A stretch of 64,000 nucleotides of DNA from Linnemannia schmuckeri. Lineage: Eukaryota > Mortierellomycota > Mortierellomycetes > Mortierellales > Mortierellaceae. Shown piece after piece: positions 33,940-44,888 of the stretch. Numbering within the stretch: the first letter of the stretch is position 1; each line of letters opens with the position of its first letter. The DNA lies in contig JANATG010000002.1 of NCBI GenBank assembly GCA_029449235.1, positions 2,356,001 through 2,420,000 on the forward strand, read 5' to 3'. Below the pieces are notes generated by a model. It was not told where the DNA came from, did not search any database, and saw nothing but the letters and a program-made list of their open reading frames with translations. The translations under genes and the position numbers were made by a program.

Positions 33940-36900
33940 ATGTCCGACGCAAAGTTCTTCCAGCGAGGTACATTCTTTCACTCATCTTTCTCCTTATCAT
34001 CATCATCTCTTGTCAACCCTCAACGGCCTTACTTGCACAACTTACACAACTTACACGTCCACACCAACTCATTCACCGTTACAACCCTCACATGAATAAA
34101 TGAACAGGCAAGATCCAGGAGCTGCGTCTGGAGCTTAACTCTGACAAGAAGGACAGGAACTATACCCGCAAGAAGCAGACCCTCAAAAAAATCGTCGCTA
34201 ACATGACCATGGGTAACGACATGTCCTCCCTCCACCAGGACGTCATCGCCTGCATGTCCATCCCCGTTCTCGAGGTCAAAAAGATGGTCTATCTCTTCTT
34301 GATCAACTATGCCAAGGCGAAACCCGAGATGGCCTACGAAGCTATCCAGACCTTTCGTCGGGTAAGTCAGTCAATTAGCGAACGTAAGCAAGGAATCACA
34401 GAGGAGCGCCATATTTAAATTTTGTTGGCATTGTCCTCATCCCACACAGCGTCGTACAAAGGAAAGAGAAGGAAAGGACAAATGCAGGATAGCTTCAATC
34501 CATCAGAGGCGAATAAGACTAGTGTTGTTGCAGGCGGTTTCTGTTCTCCTGCAGTCTGTCGTATTTGTGATCCCTGGTTATCAGGTTGCGGCAGTAACTC
34601 ACCCATTGAACGCACATTCTCATACAAACGACAATAATAGGATGTGGAGGATCCAAACCCGTTGATCAGAGCATTGGCTATCAGGACAATGGGCTATATC
34701 CACGTCGACAAGGTCACATCGTGCCTGATTCAGCCTTTGCGCCACTGCATGCGCGATCAGGATCCTTACGTTCGCAAGACCGCCGCTGTGTGTGTTGCAA
34801 AGTTATTTATGCAGGATCGACATCTGGTCGAAAACGCAGGATTCATCGATCTCCTGCGCGAGATGCTGGTCGACTCCAACCCTTCGGTAAGTGAAATCTC
34901 CTTGCCTCGATAATGGCGTCAGTTACTCTGCTGCCTGCTCTTTTGTGACCTCAAAACTAATGTTGTATCTGTTTGAACATGACATAGGTGGTTGCAAATG
35001 CTGTGGCGGCGCTGACAGAGATCTCTGAGCGTTCAGACCATATCCAGCTCCAGTTGAACATGTCGATTGCCAGCAAGCTGGTAACAGCCTTGAACGAGTG
35101 TTCAGAGTACGTTTAATTATATACGATTGTCTATTTTGTCGTTTGTGAGCCCCAAGGAGGCTTTTTTTCCACGATATTTTTAAACTGGAAGTTGTAATTT
35201 AATCATTATTTTTTCGCTATCTCTAACGCGCACTTATTCTTCCCATTTAGGTGGGGACAGACCTATATCTTGGAATCACTTATGTTTGTGGTACCTCAGG
35301 AGCCCGGTGATGCAGAGATGCTGGCTGAGCGTATTGCCCCTCGTCTGCAACACGCCAACTCGGCCGTCGTCCTCACTGCCGTCAAGGTTATTGTGTACCT
35401 TATGAACTACATGTCCAGGGATGAAGATATCCATAGCATGTGCAAGAAGCTCTCGCCTCCTCTCGGTACGCTTCATTTTCGGCTCTTGTGGATGTTCAGG
35501 ATCATGGCACGGGACACTTTATGGACTTTAGGCACTAACCTTGGACAAATTATATGAATTGACATTTCAATAGTGACGCTTTTATCGAGCGGACCGGAGG
35601 TTCAGTACGTCGGATTGCGCAATATTCTCCTGGTAATTCAGAAACACCCCGAGATCTTGAAGAACGACATTAAGATCTTTTTCTGCAAATACAACGACCC
35701 CATCTACGTCAAGATGGCCAAGCTCGAGATCATGTTCAGACTGGCGAGCGAGCACAATGTCGAGCAGGTCTTGTCGGAACTCAAGGAGTACGCAACTGAA
35801 GTCGATGTCGACTTTGTCAGGAAGGCGGTTCGCTCGATCGGACGTTTGGCTGTCAAGATTGAGTCGACTGCTCAGCGGTGTGTCGAGGCGTTGCTGGAGT
35901 TGATCCAGACCAAGGTGAACTATGTCGTTCAGGAATCGATTGTTGTCATCAAAGATATCTTCAGAAAGTACCCCAACCAGTACGAGAGCATCATTGGAGT
36001 CCTTTGCGAGAACCTGGATAACCTGGACGAACCCGAGGCCAAGGCGGCTATGATCTGGATCATTGGACAGTATGCAGACAGAATTGAGAACTCGGACGAA
36101 CTTTTGGACGATTTCCTCTATACGTTCTTGGAGGAGACTGTTGAGGTCCAGCTGGCACTTTTGACCGCCACTGTCAAGTTGTTCATCAAGCGGCCGACTG
36201 CAGGGCAGGATCTAGTCCCCAAGGTGCTCAAGTGGGCGACTGAGGAGGTCGACAACCCCGATCTCAGAGATCGTGGCTATATTTACTGGCGTTTGCTCTC
36301 CACCGATGTCGCCGCTGCCAAGGTAAGACTTTTATTACTTACGCATGGCCTTTTTGCCAGACTTTGGACATTCTCAAACTGGATCAAGGCTGATCATTTA
36401 TGAACACCTTTATCTTTTCTAGGCTGTTGTGTTGTCAGAGAAGCCTCACATTTCGACAGAGACGGACAACATGGACCCCGTTTTGCTGGAAGAGCTGTTG
36501 CTTCACATCGCATCCCTCTCTGCCATCTACCACAAAGCACCCACGACCTTCATCCCTCACTGCAAACCCCGCTTCTTGATCCCCTCGCCCGCATTACGGC
36601 GACAAAACTATAATGCCGGACGCACTCTCCAGCATCAGGATTCATACAGCAGCCTTCACAACAGCGCACAATACCAACAGAGTCAGTCCAACATGCGATC
36701 CCCTCGGTCGGATGAAGATGATGGTAACGGTGGTCTGGACGAGTTTGTGTCGTCTCCAAAGCAGCCTCAGCACCAACGCCTGTCGTATCATGAGCAGTCG
36801 TTTGAGCAGGTTGCCGAAGCGTCGATTGGAAACCAGGAGTACTATGAGCAAAAGATTAATGCGGAGAACCCTTACCGCACCGATACTGCTGCAGTCGGTG

Positions 36901-36953
36901 GCTCGCAGGCCAACAGAGGCGGTGGAGTTGACTTGATGTCGTTTGATTTGTAA
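33940..36953 (+). CDS. APL2: AP-1 complex beta-adaptin (713 aa, 7 exons)
   Basis: Exons: 33940-33967, 34108-34361, 34641-34886, 34988-35106, 35251-35465, 35574-36322, 36423-36953; 714 codons with TAA. The product follows the beta-adaptin trunk from MSDAKFFQRG and ELRLELNSDKKDRN through EDPNPLIRALAIRTMG, DPYVRKTAAVCVAKL, PEVQYVGLRNI and EAKAAMIWIIGQYADRI. After the trunk it ends in a short Gln/Ser-rich tail and DLMSFDL, without the large ear domain of animal beta subunits. That size and layout match fungal AP-1 beta (Apl2), but AP-2 beta shares the trunk, so the AP-1 assignment is less sure than beta-adaptin itself. It acts in clathrin-coated vesicle formation at the trans-Golgi network and endosomes. 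Confidence 0.9.
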
Positions 36954-37383
36954 AAAGATTGTCAAGATTCGTCCTTCTGGCAAGGACAAGCCCTGCATTT
37001 TTTTCGTCCATAAAATATTAATAATAACTCGTTATCAAGTAGAATGTTGGTTTGGAAATTTGGCCACCGTAGAGAAATTTCCGCTTTTTAGGCGGGGAAT
37101 CAATGGATGGTATTGGGCTTGAGGGTGTCAGGCCGTTGATTATTGAACTTTTTAGTGGACCTTTTTTTAATAAGTGATAATGGCAGCCCGGAGAGCGTGT
37201 CTCCAGGCTGAAGCTGCCGAACCGGACGTACTTGAGTCAGTTTTTGCAAAAGAAAAGATAGGAAAAGGGAGACGGTGATTTTTGACTTTGTTATTTGAAG
37301 TAGTTTCAGTGGGTTAATCGATTGACCACTCAAAAGTTACGCGAAAACGAGGTCTGTTGAGAGGTGATAATTTTCACATTCGG
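36954..37383. other. 3' region of AP-1 beta and spacer
   Basis: AT-rich with ATAAAATATTAATAATAA just after the stop (possible polyadenylation region). No ORF of interest. Confidence 0.4.
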
Positions 37384-38430
37384 TCAATGCTCTGTATACC
37401 AGTTCTGCTCCCTATCACTGTTGATATAATATCCATGTCCTCCAATCCAATGATCTATAGATCCTTCAAGCCCTTCAACAGATCCAAACCGCTGTCCAAT
37501 GTCATTGCAAGAGAGTCGTATGACGGTACTAGTCTCAGTATAATATTCGATCATCTCCGTCGATAGAGTCGCTTGTATGATCAACCGTATATCCCAATGT
37601 GAGTTCCCGCAGCTTGGCCAAACGAGCCAGCCTGGCACAGACGCGATGTTGAAGGTCAAGACTTTGCTCGGAGAGGTCCCTTTCTGAGTAGACGGGATCG
37701 ACTTGTAGGACCCGCTCCAGGAATATGGTGGGCGATATCCGGTCGTGGAATGTCCATGATCCTGCAGACAAACACTTCAAGGTTAGTGCACTCCCACCCG
37801 GAACTCACAACATCTTCGGCATCCAATCATTCACCTCCTGTGTCTTTGCGATCCGCTGAAATGAACAGCTCCTTGAGGTTCGGTGCCGAGCATAGTAGCC
37901 GATCGATACCGGGTCCATAGCATTCGACTGATCCTCTAATCGTAGAATCTGGAGGCTCGAAGCCGCGTGTACAAGAAGATCGTCAAAGAAGCACGACCCA
38001 AACCTGAGGATGCAGTATGCTCCGTTGTGTATGCGGAAGACCACGTTCTTCTATTCAATGGCGGACAAGCGAATAAACAAGTACAATTCCTATTCTGAGA
38101 CAATGGGATCGTAGAGCTTTACTGAGTCCAGGGGCTGAGAATTGAATGCTGAGCATTGCTCTAGAAAGATGCGAGAGTCTTGGTCGTTGAATTCCATTTT
38201 GAGCGACTGGATAAGATGGCAATTGGCTTTCATTGCTGTTGAAAATTGGCTCTTCCGGGTGTTGTCGGTCCAGATTATGCTGATGTGGCGCCAGAGAAGT
38301 GGGTGGAAAAATGTCTTCCTGGCTCGACTGACGCCAGCGCAAGTGTCCAGGTCGTGGAGGGTGAGATAGTGTAGAATCATGGTCAGGTTGTTATAGTTGC
38401 GAGTTGAAAAATGAGAGAGAAAATTGTGGC
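37384..38430 (-). pseudogene. F-box/LRR pseudogene 1 of the array
   Basis: Fragments in several minus-strand frames line up end to end with the intact F-box protein: FFHPLLWRHISIIW and NCHLIQSLKMEF (F-box side), AASSLQILRLEDQ, then after a frameshift DRLLCSAPNLKELF, IPRPDIA, then after another shift LQHRVCARLARLAKLREL, and finally SLAMTLDSGLDLLKGLKDL followed by an in-frame TAG. At least three frameshifts and two stops break it, and the acidic tail is missing. Clearly dead, the downstream-most copy of the array. Confidence 0.8.
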
Positions 38431-38631
38431 AAATTAGGGTGGTGGCAAAATTGGTCCAATTGGATAGTATCACATACAAAAAGCCGAAAATAAAACTGGT
38501 GGCGCAACTATTGGCCTTCACCATGAAAAAGGAGGCAAGACCATACATCATACGAGTTGGCTTTTTATTCAATTGTCTTGCTACTGCCTTTCTCGACCAA
38601 GAAGAAGAGAGGTGTAATCATCATCCTCAAA

Positions 38632-39688
38632 CTAATAATCCCATCCCACCTGCGCGTGTGGCCAATTCTCGTTGAACCATCTCTGCTCCGTCTCGTTGTT
38701 GATGTTAATCTCCATGTTTGATACATACACCTTCCGCAACTCCCTCAAACCCTTCAACAAGTCCAAGCCGCTTTCCATGGTCATAGCAAGGCAAGAGTAT
38801 TGCCGGTAGAAGTCATCGTATCCATCCAGATCCGCATCAGCAATTGGCAAGATTGTAAAGCCCAGCATTAGCTCCGGTAGCTTTGTGAATCGAGCAACCT
38901 TGGAGTAGATTTGACGCTGAAGATTGATACTTTCCTGAAGAGTCCCCGCCACGATATCATTCGCATAAATGCTGCGCTTGATATCCGGTCGTGGAATGTT
39001 AAAGATTTGACACCCAAGCACCTCGAAATCAGAGCAGACCCACCCCGAGTTCACAATCGCCCCGGCATCCAGCCAGCCTCCAAAGGAGAGCTCGTGGTCG
39101 GTCTGAAGGTAGAGCGTCTTGAGGTTAGGCGCCGAACACAACAATTGGTCAGTCAACTGGCAATCTATCTCCGACTTGAAGTTAGTGCGGAGGATTTCGA
39201 GGGTGGGGGCATGTTCGAGAATCGCCTTGCTGGCCAACTTCCCGAAGGAGATCCTAGAACATAACGGCCGGCACTTGCAAATGACGAGTCTCTTCCACCC
39301 GATGAGCTCAGTCTGATGAAACGAGCAAACTCTTCGTCGAAATCTAGCTCAAATGGCCCTCAACGAACGCCGCAGTCAAGCGCGGGAAACATGGCGGACA
39401 GTGCTCCAGAAAGCTATACAACAGTCCATTGCAACTCGATCTCAACCTGAGTGATCGGATCAAATGGTTGTTGGTCTTGAGCGTGCTACCAAAGTTGTCT
39501 TTCCAGAAGCCGTCCTTCGCCTTCCAGACAAGGTCGATATGGCCCCAGAGATGAGTGTGGAAGAGGCGTTTCAATACTTGACAAACGCGAACACACACGC
39601 TCAAATCGTATTGGTCAAGAAAGAGCGCGACATTCTCTTGAACCTTGACCGGGAGGCTGTTGAATAAAGTCGCGTCCACGGTTGCTGG
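38632..39688 (-). pseudogene. F-box/LRR pseudogene 2 of the array
   Basis: The F-box end (ATLFNSLPVKVQENVALF, LWGHIDLVWK, NNHLIRSLRL) is open down to 39344. The homology then continues in a second frame (PFELDFDEEFARFI) and a third (ELIGWKRLVICK, ASKAILEHAPTLEILRTN, LLCSAPNLKTLYLQ, IPRPDIKRSI, LQESINLQRQIYSKVARF), which stays open to the TAG at 38632-38634. So two frameshifts near 39300-39350 split an otherwise well-kept gene. No good ATG lies directly before the F-box. It lacks the acidic C-terminal tail. The breaks could be sequencing errors, but two within 60 bp argue for real decay. Confidence 0.75.
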
Positions 39689-39866
39689 TTTCTTGGTTGA
39701 ATAGGTGATGTTGTTTGTATGATGGAGAGGGAAAAAGCTTGAATGCCATGTGGATAAACACAAAAAAGTGAACGAACTTCCACGTGACAGATAACATACT
39801 AAACCCATGTCGCTGCTATTGTACCATGCAGGAAAATTCCACTTGAAAGAAATGCAATATCTCGTT

Positions 39867-41066
39867 TTATTCATCATCTGACGCGTCATCATCATCAGTC
39901 TTCCAGCTATTCGAGTCGCTATCATCATTATCCTGGTACTTCGTGTTGTCTTCAACTCTGATCGTTGCGCGAGGCCAGTTCTCAGCAAACCAAGCCTTTT
40001 CCTTCTCACCCTCAATGTAAATCTCCATATCCACCAGGCCTACCAGACGCAGATCCTTCAAACCCTTCAACAGATCCAGCCCGCTGTTCAATGTCATCGC
40101 GAGACAGTCATACTGCTGGTAAAAGTCCTTGTACCTCTTGTCGTCCCGAGCATCGCTGGCATCGAGAGGAAATCCCAGTGTAAGCTCCCGCAGCTTTGTG
40201 AATCGAGCAAGCCTGGCATAGACTTGACGCTGGAGATTGACGCTCTCCTGAAGAGTTCCTTTTATAGTGTGTTCGCTTGCAGGATGACCGTCGATTTTGC
40301 GGCTGATATCCGGCCGTGGGATGCCTCCAATGCGGCATCCAAAGACCTCGAGATTCGAGCAAACCCACTCTGATTCTTCAAACTCCTCGGGATCCAACCA
40401 GTTATCGGGTGTGTTGTCCACACCTCCAGATAAGTAGAGTTCCTTGAGATTAGGCGCCGTGCAGAGCAACTCGTTAACCTGCGCCATAGAAACCAAGGAC
40501 AAGTCATAGGTGCGAAAGACCTCTAGCGTTGGTGCCGCGAGCCTGAGAAGTTCTTCGAATGGGTACTGGTCGAATTCGAGAATGCCCATGCAGTCCTTGG
40601 CCTTGCGAAATACGATTCGCTTCCATCCGTCGGTGGTTATGTTGATGAATCCTGCCAGCCACTCATCCTCGTAGCTGTCCTCAAAGGGAGCCTCAAGTTC
40701 CACAGACGTCAGGTTTGGAAAAGGAACCGGGCATTGATCCAGAAATAAAGGAAGGAGCTCGTCGGTTTCCAGTGTCAGCTTGAGAGACTGGACAAGACGC
40801 TTGTTGGTCCTCAACGCTCGGCAAACTCTCTTCTGCCAGGCTTTATCGTCCTCGTTCCAGACAAGATCGATATGGCTCCAGAGCTTGCGGTGGAAAAGTG
40901 TCTTCCAGTATCGGCAGACTCGGACACAGGCCGCTAGGTCGTGATGGTTGAGGAAGGGTGTAATTTTCTCCTGCACTTCCACTGGGAGATCATTGAATGA
41001 AATCGCGTCCTGGCTTGGTGATTCTGATTGCTGCATGTTGAGAGAGCGGCGGGTGGTATTTGTCAA
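39867..41066 (-). CDS. F-box/LRR protein, intact copy (399 aa)
   Basis: One uninterrupted exon from the ATG at 41066 to the TGA at 39867-39869. Residues about 23-68 form the F-box (ISFNDLPVEVQEKITPFLNH, then CVRVCRYWKTLF), followed by LWSHIDLVW and degenerate leucine-rich repeats with LLCTAPNLKELYL, VCSNLEVFGCRI, IPRPDISRKI, LQRQVYARLARFTKLREL and CLAMTLNSGLDLLKGLKDL. The last about 30 residues are very acidic (Asp/Glu/Ser). Expected role is substrate recognition in an SCF ubiquitin ligase; the target is unknown. A second Met at residue 11 could be the true start. It is the only copy of the six-member array without stops or frameshifts. Confidence 0.85.
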   Translation of the reverse strand: MTNTTRRSLNMQQSESPSQDAISFNDLPVEVQEKITPFLNHHDLAACVRVCRYWKTLFHRKLWSHIDLVWNEDDKAWQKRVCRALRTNKRLVQSLKLTLETDELLPLFLDQCPVPFPNLTSVELEAPFEDSYEDEWLAGFINITTDGWKRIVFRKAKDCMGILEFDQYPFEELLRLAAPTLEVFRTYDLSLVSMAQVNELLCTAPNLKELYLSGGVDNTPDNWLDPEEFEESEWVCSNLEVFGCRIGGIPRPDISRKIDGHPASEHTIKGTLQESVNLQRQVYARLARFTKLRELTLGFPLDASDARDDKRYKDFYQQYDCLAMTLNSGLDLLKGLKDLRLVGLVDMEIYIEGEKEKAWFAENWPRATIRVEDNTKYQDNDDSDSNSWKTDDDDASDDE

Positions 41067-41645
41067 GCTGAAAAAAACATTCGACGGTGAAAAAAAAGCC
41101 TACATTAAAAGAAAAAAAAAAGGTGACTGTGGAAAGTTTACAACGAGCACGGACAGGTTTGAAATGAACAAGGGCATTCTTTAGCTTTTCTGATCCATCC
41201 TCCTTTCATTTGCAATGGAAGTCCTTCGCCTTGTCGTCTTTCATCTCATCGGAACGGATCCCAAGAGAGATTACCCGGAAGGGCTTGTTGATGCTGATGG
41301 ATACTACCGCCAAATACATTGCAGCTGATGAGAGTGCCGAAGGACGCTTGATAACCTTTCGCTCCATTCTCAACACCATTTTTTTTCTTTTCTATGATGG
41401 CAAAGTATATAATAACGTACGACCGCAAAGGAAAAGATTTTGTGCGATTTCTCATCAAGTACTACGGCAATTTCCTAGCATGCTTGTTGATTAGCATGAC
41501 GAGCTTCAAGGAGCTTTCCATGCAGCACAACACGTACGGGGTTGATAACAGTAACGAAGAGTAGTTGCTTTTATTTAAAGCGGTGGCTACGTAAAAAAAA
41601 AAAAATCTTTAACTTTCCTATTTTCCTACACAGAATCGCCACGAT
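41067..41645. other. Spacer between intact F-box gene and MITE
   Basis: AT-rich with A/T homopolymers. I see no gene; short ORFs only. Confidence 0.4.
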
Positions 41646-41904
41646 ACTACAGTCCTTTTTGCGAAATGGCTCACTTTTCATAGTAACAGTGAAACATTAT
41701 GACTGAATTGAAAATATAAAGGGTGCTATTTACTTTCATTCTGCAAGGATTTAAGAGACTGAGTTCTTTGCAATACTATACGCGTGAATACTGAAGGGAA
41801 ATAAGGTACCTTAGAAATGAATAGCGCTCTTTATATTTTCAATTCAGTCGAAATGGCTCACTGTTACTATGAAAAGTGAGCCATTTTGCAAAAAGGAGTG
41901 TAGT
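41646..41904. mobile_element. MITE with about 86-bp terminal inverted repeats
   Basis: The left arm, beginning actacagtcctttttgc, and the reverse complement of the right end, beginning actacactcctttttgc, match over about 86 bases with some 8 mismatches, including ggctcacttttcatagtaac and gactgaattgaaaatataaa. The core between the arms is about 90 bp. There is no ORF, so it is a non-autonomous element, perhaps Tc1/mariner-related, but a clean target duplication is not visible. The right arm contains a further small inverted repeat (aaatggctcac/gtgagccattt). It abuts the stop codon of the F-box pseudogene to its right. Confidence 0.8.
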
Positions 41905-43306
41905 CTAAAAGCCCCCATAGTCTGGATCGTAGTCGGAGTAGCCGCCAGCACTCCAATCATACCCATCATAAGCACCATCGTAGGCGTCATAGTCTAGTTC
42001 ATCATCCCCATATTCCTCAAAAACTAAATGCTCGTAGTTAGTGTTGTCGTCGTTGTCCTCCCGTTTCGAATCCGAGTTAGGTGCATCAAAATTGATGTGC
42101 GGACCTGCCTCTGGGTTTCCTGTATATCGAACCGTCGCATGGGGCCAGTTATACGCCACCCAAGCCTGCTCCGCAAAGTTTCCAACATTGACATCCATAT
42201 CTTCCAGCCCAACCTTTCTCAGCTCCTTAAGATCCCTCAACAAGTCCAGTCCGGCTTCGAAACTCAGAGAAAGGCAGTCGCGAGTATTACGTGAGTTGTA
42301 GTTGCGTGTGTAGTGGCCATCAAAGGTCGGGGCAGGAACTCGCAGAATGAGCTCCCTCAGTTTTGTTAGCTTCCCTAGTTGAGCACACCCGCCGCTGTAG
42401 ATCGATACTTTCCTGTTCCGCTTTGGTCTTGATGGGTCCACTCATACGTCCATTGGCAGGCTTTGATGGCCGTCGCAGCCCTTTGATCTCACAGCCAAAA
42501 ACCTCGTGATTAATGCAGGCCTATTCTGACGCCACGATATCACTTGCATCCAACGAAGGGTCCGGCGGTACGTTGTGGCTGCAGGCACCAAGCAGATTGA
42601 ACTCTTTGAGCTTGGGCAGCCCGCAGATCAAGCCCTGGATCTCATTACTCGCAAGACACCATGCACACTCCACCCGCAGGACCTCTAGCGTCGACGCGTG
42701 TTTAAGAACCTCCTTGAATGACTCCTTTCAAAACCAGGGTGTCATCTGGGGATGGTTGGCGCGGAAGATAATCTGCTTCCATCCTGCAGTGCTTCGTCGC
42801 AAAACGTTGGCAATGAGGCCATCGGTGCTGCTCACGCCAATGAACTCAATCGATGTCAACTGAGGTAGAGTCAGTGGAAGTTGGGACTCCAGCAGGTTCG
42901 AGAACTCCATGTCACCGCATTCGAGTCTCAACGACTGGATCAAGTGGCCATTTGTCTTCAGTGCCCCTCTGGCCGCACATATCAAAAGTGTGGCATCTCT
43001 TCTGGGTCGCCATCTCCTTTTGCTGCTTGCTGCCGAGTCCTGGGCATGCCTCCAAAGAATAGGGTTGAACAGTGCCTTCCAGGCTCGACAGACGCGCACG
43101 CAGACCGTCAATTGGTGCTGAGAGAGGAACTGTCCGACCAATGTCTGTACCTCGGCTGGCAGGTCGGGAAATGATGTTGTTTCCTCAATACTGGCACCTG
43201 TTGAGTTATGCTGACCTCTGCCACCTCGTTTCTGGGAGTGTTGGTTTTTGCCTATTCGTGTTGCTTGTTGGTGGTTCCTTCCTTTTTTCGATTCATGTTT
43301 GCCCAT
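41905..43306 (-). pseudogene. F-box/LRR pseudogene 3 of the array
   Basis: From the ATG at 43306 the F-box (TSFPDLPAEVQTLVGQFL, CVRVCRAWKALF) and NGHLIQSLRLEC run open to a TGA at about 42728, but homology goes on in the same frame (STLEVLRVECA, GLPKLKEFNLLG) through a TAG (probably a former TGG) to LQRRVCS. A one-base shift follows, and LGKLTKLREL, LSFEAGLDLLRDLKELRKV and a long acidic Asp/Tyr/Gly tail lead to the TAG at 41905-41907. Two stops plus one frameshift make it non-functional. The stop codon abuts the MITE. Confidence 0.8.
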
Positions 43307-43500
43307 GGTGATTCGTGTTAGTTTGTGAATGAATTACTAAGAAAAAAAAAGTGGAGAATTTTTTTGTTTAAACTGCACGTGAGAGCATAATACCTGCATG
43401 CACTTACTAGAATTGAGTGTGGGAAGGTTTTAATCCTTGCCCGCCAGAAAAGTAGGGGACAGACAGCACACATACGCTAAAGAGAAAAAAAAATTATCGC

Positions 43501-44677
43501 TCATTCTTCATCTTCGTTATCGACTTCGACTTCGCTGTCCGAGTCAAAGTCAAAGTCAAAGTCATTGCTATCACTCGACTTGTTGATGGCATCCAAATCC
43601 GTTCGATAGTCTTCCTATCTGAATGTCGCATGGGGCCAATGTTCTGCAAACCAAGTCTGCTTCTTATCGTCATGAATGTAAACCTCCATATCTTCCAGTC
43701 CAACAGTGCTCAGGTCCTTAAGTCCTCTCAGCAGATCCAACCCGCTCTCCAGCGTCATGGCGAGACAGTCGTATTGTCGATACTTCTCCTCGTCTCGTCG
43801 GTGTTTATAATAAGAAGTCCTCGAGTTGACGGGAAAGCCTAGTTGAAGCTCCCGCAGCCTTGTGAACCGAGCCAACTTTGAATATACCTGACGTTGGAGC
43901 TCAATGCTTTCCTCAAGAGTCCCGTCCTGGTTCTGCTGAACTCGCTCCCTGCCGAAATCTCTGCCGATAGGGCGGGTAATGTCAAAGCGAGGGATGTTCC
44001 TGATTCGACAAGCAAACACCTCGAGATCGGTACAGACCCAATCCGCCTTCACAAGCTCCCGCGCATCCAGATATCCTCCGTTGCCATCCATATAATCGCC
44101 CAAGATGTAAAGTTCTTTGAGGTTCGGCGCCAACAACATCAATCTATCCACACGGTCGCCCATAACATATGCCCGCATTTCCAGACGAAGGACCTCGAGA
44201 GTTCTAGCATGCTTGTAGAGCGCACCAAAGAAGTCTCTTCCATAGGTATAGCTACGATAGCCCTCCATCCGGAAGACCAGCTTTTTCCACTTCACCAGAG
44301 ACGATGACGGGTGGTAAAAGGGGAGAAGCATCCACGTAGGAGTAAACTGACCCGAGATTTGCATCGAGTCCAGTTGCGGAAGGTTGGGTGGACAGTGTTC
44401 CCAGAAGATCCCTAGGCTCTCGTGTGTTTGGTGAAGGCACACCAGACGAATGGATTGGATAAGGTTGCTGTTGGTCCTCAAAGCACCTGGGAGGGCGCAG
44501 TTTTTTTTTGATGAGGTGTATAAAGTTAATGTCGATATGGCTCCAGAGAAACGGGTTGTATAGCGTCCTCCAGGCTTGACAGACATGAACACAGACTGCC
44601 AATTCGTGTTGGTTGAGGTGGTGTCCGACAAGTCCCTGAACTTCGTACGGCAAGTTGTCAAACAAGATCGCGCCCAT
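43501..44677 (-). pseudogene. F-box/LRR copy 4, frameshift in a T9 run and early stop
   Basis: ATG at 44677 (MGAILFDNLPYEVQGLVGHH) gives an intact F-box up to FIHLIKKK. At the homopolymer 44501-44509 (A9 on the coding strand) the homology moves to another frame (GALRTNSNLIQSIRL), which stays open through LLAPNLKELYILG, IPRFDITRPIG, LQRQVYSKLARFTRLREL and CLAMTLESGLDLLRGLKDL to a TAG at 43615-43617. Beyond that stop the same frame continues with an acidic tail (DFDFDFDSDSEVEV) to TGA at 43501-43503, as in the intact copy. So only a one-base homopolymer indel and one nonsense codon separate it from an intact gene; the first could be a sequencing error. Confidence 0.75.
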
Positions 44678-44888
44678 TGTGAGTTGGTGTCCTGTTGGTT
44701 GGCGATTGCAAAAATGGTGGTGATGAGATGAAAAGTGCGACATGGGCCTACAGTAATGAAAGTATGCGCCCAATTGATAAACGTGACGACTTCAGGCAGC
44801 ATTGAGACCATGGGCATGTTGAACTTTATGCGTGGCCATTAAGAGAAATATTCATTGTGTCGGCAACAGTAAGGAGCCTTTCTGCGAC

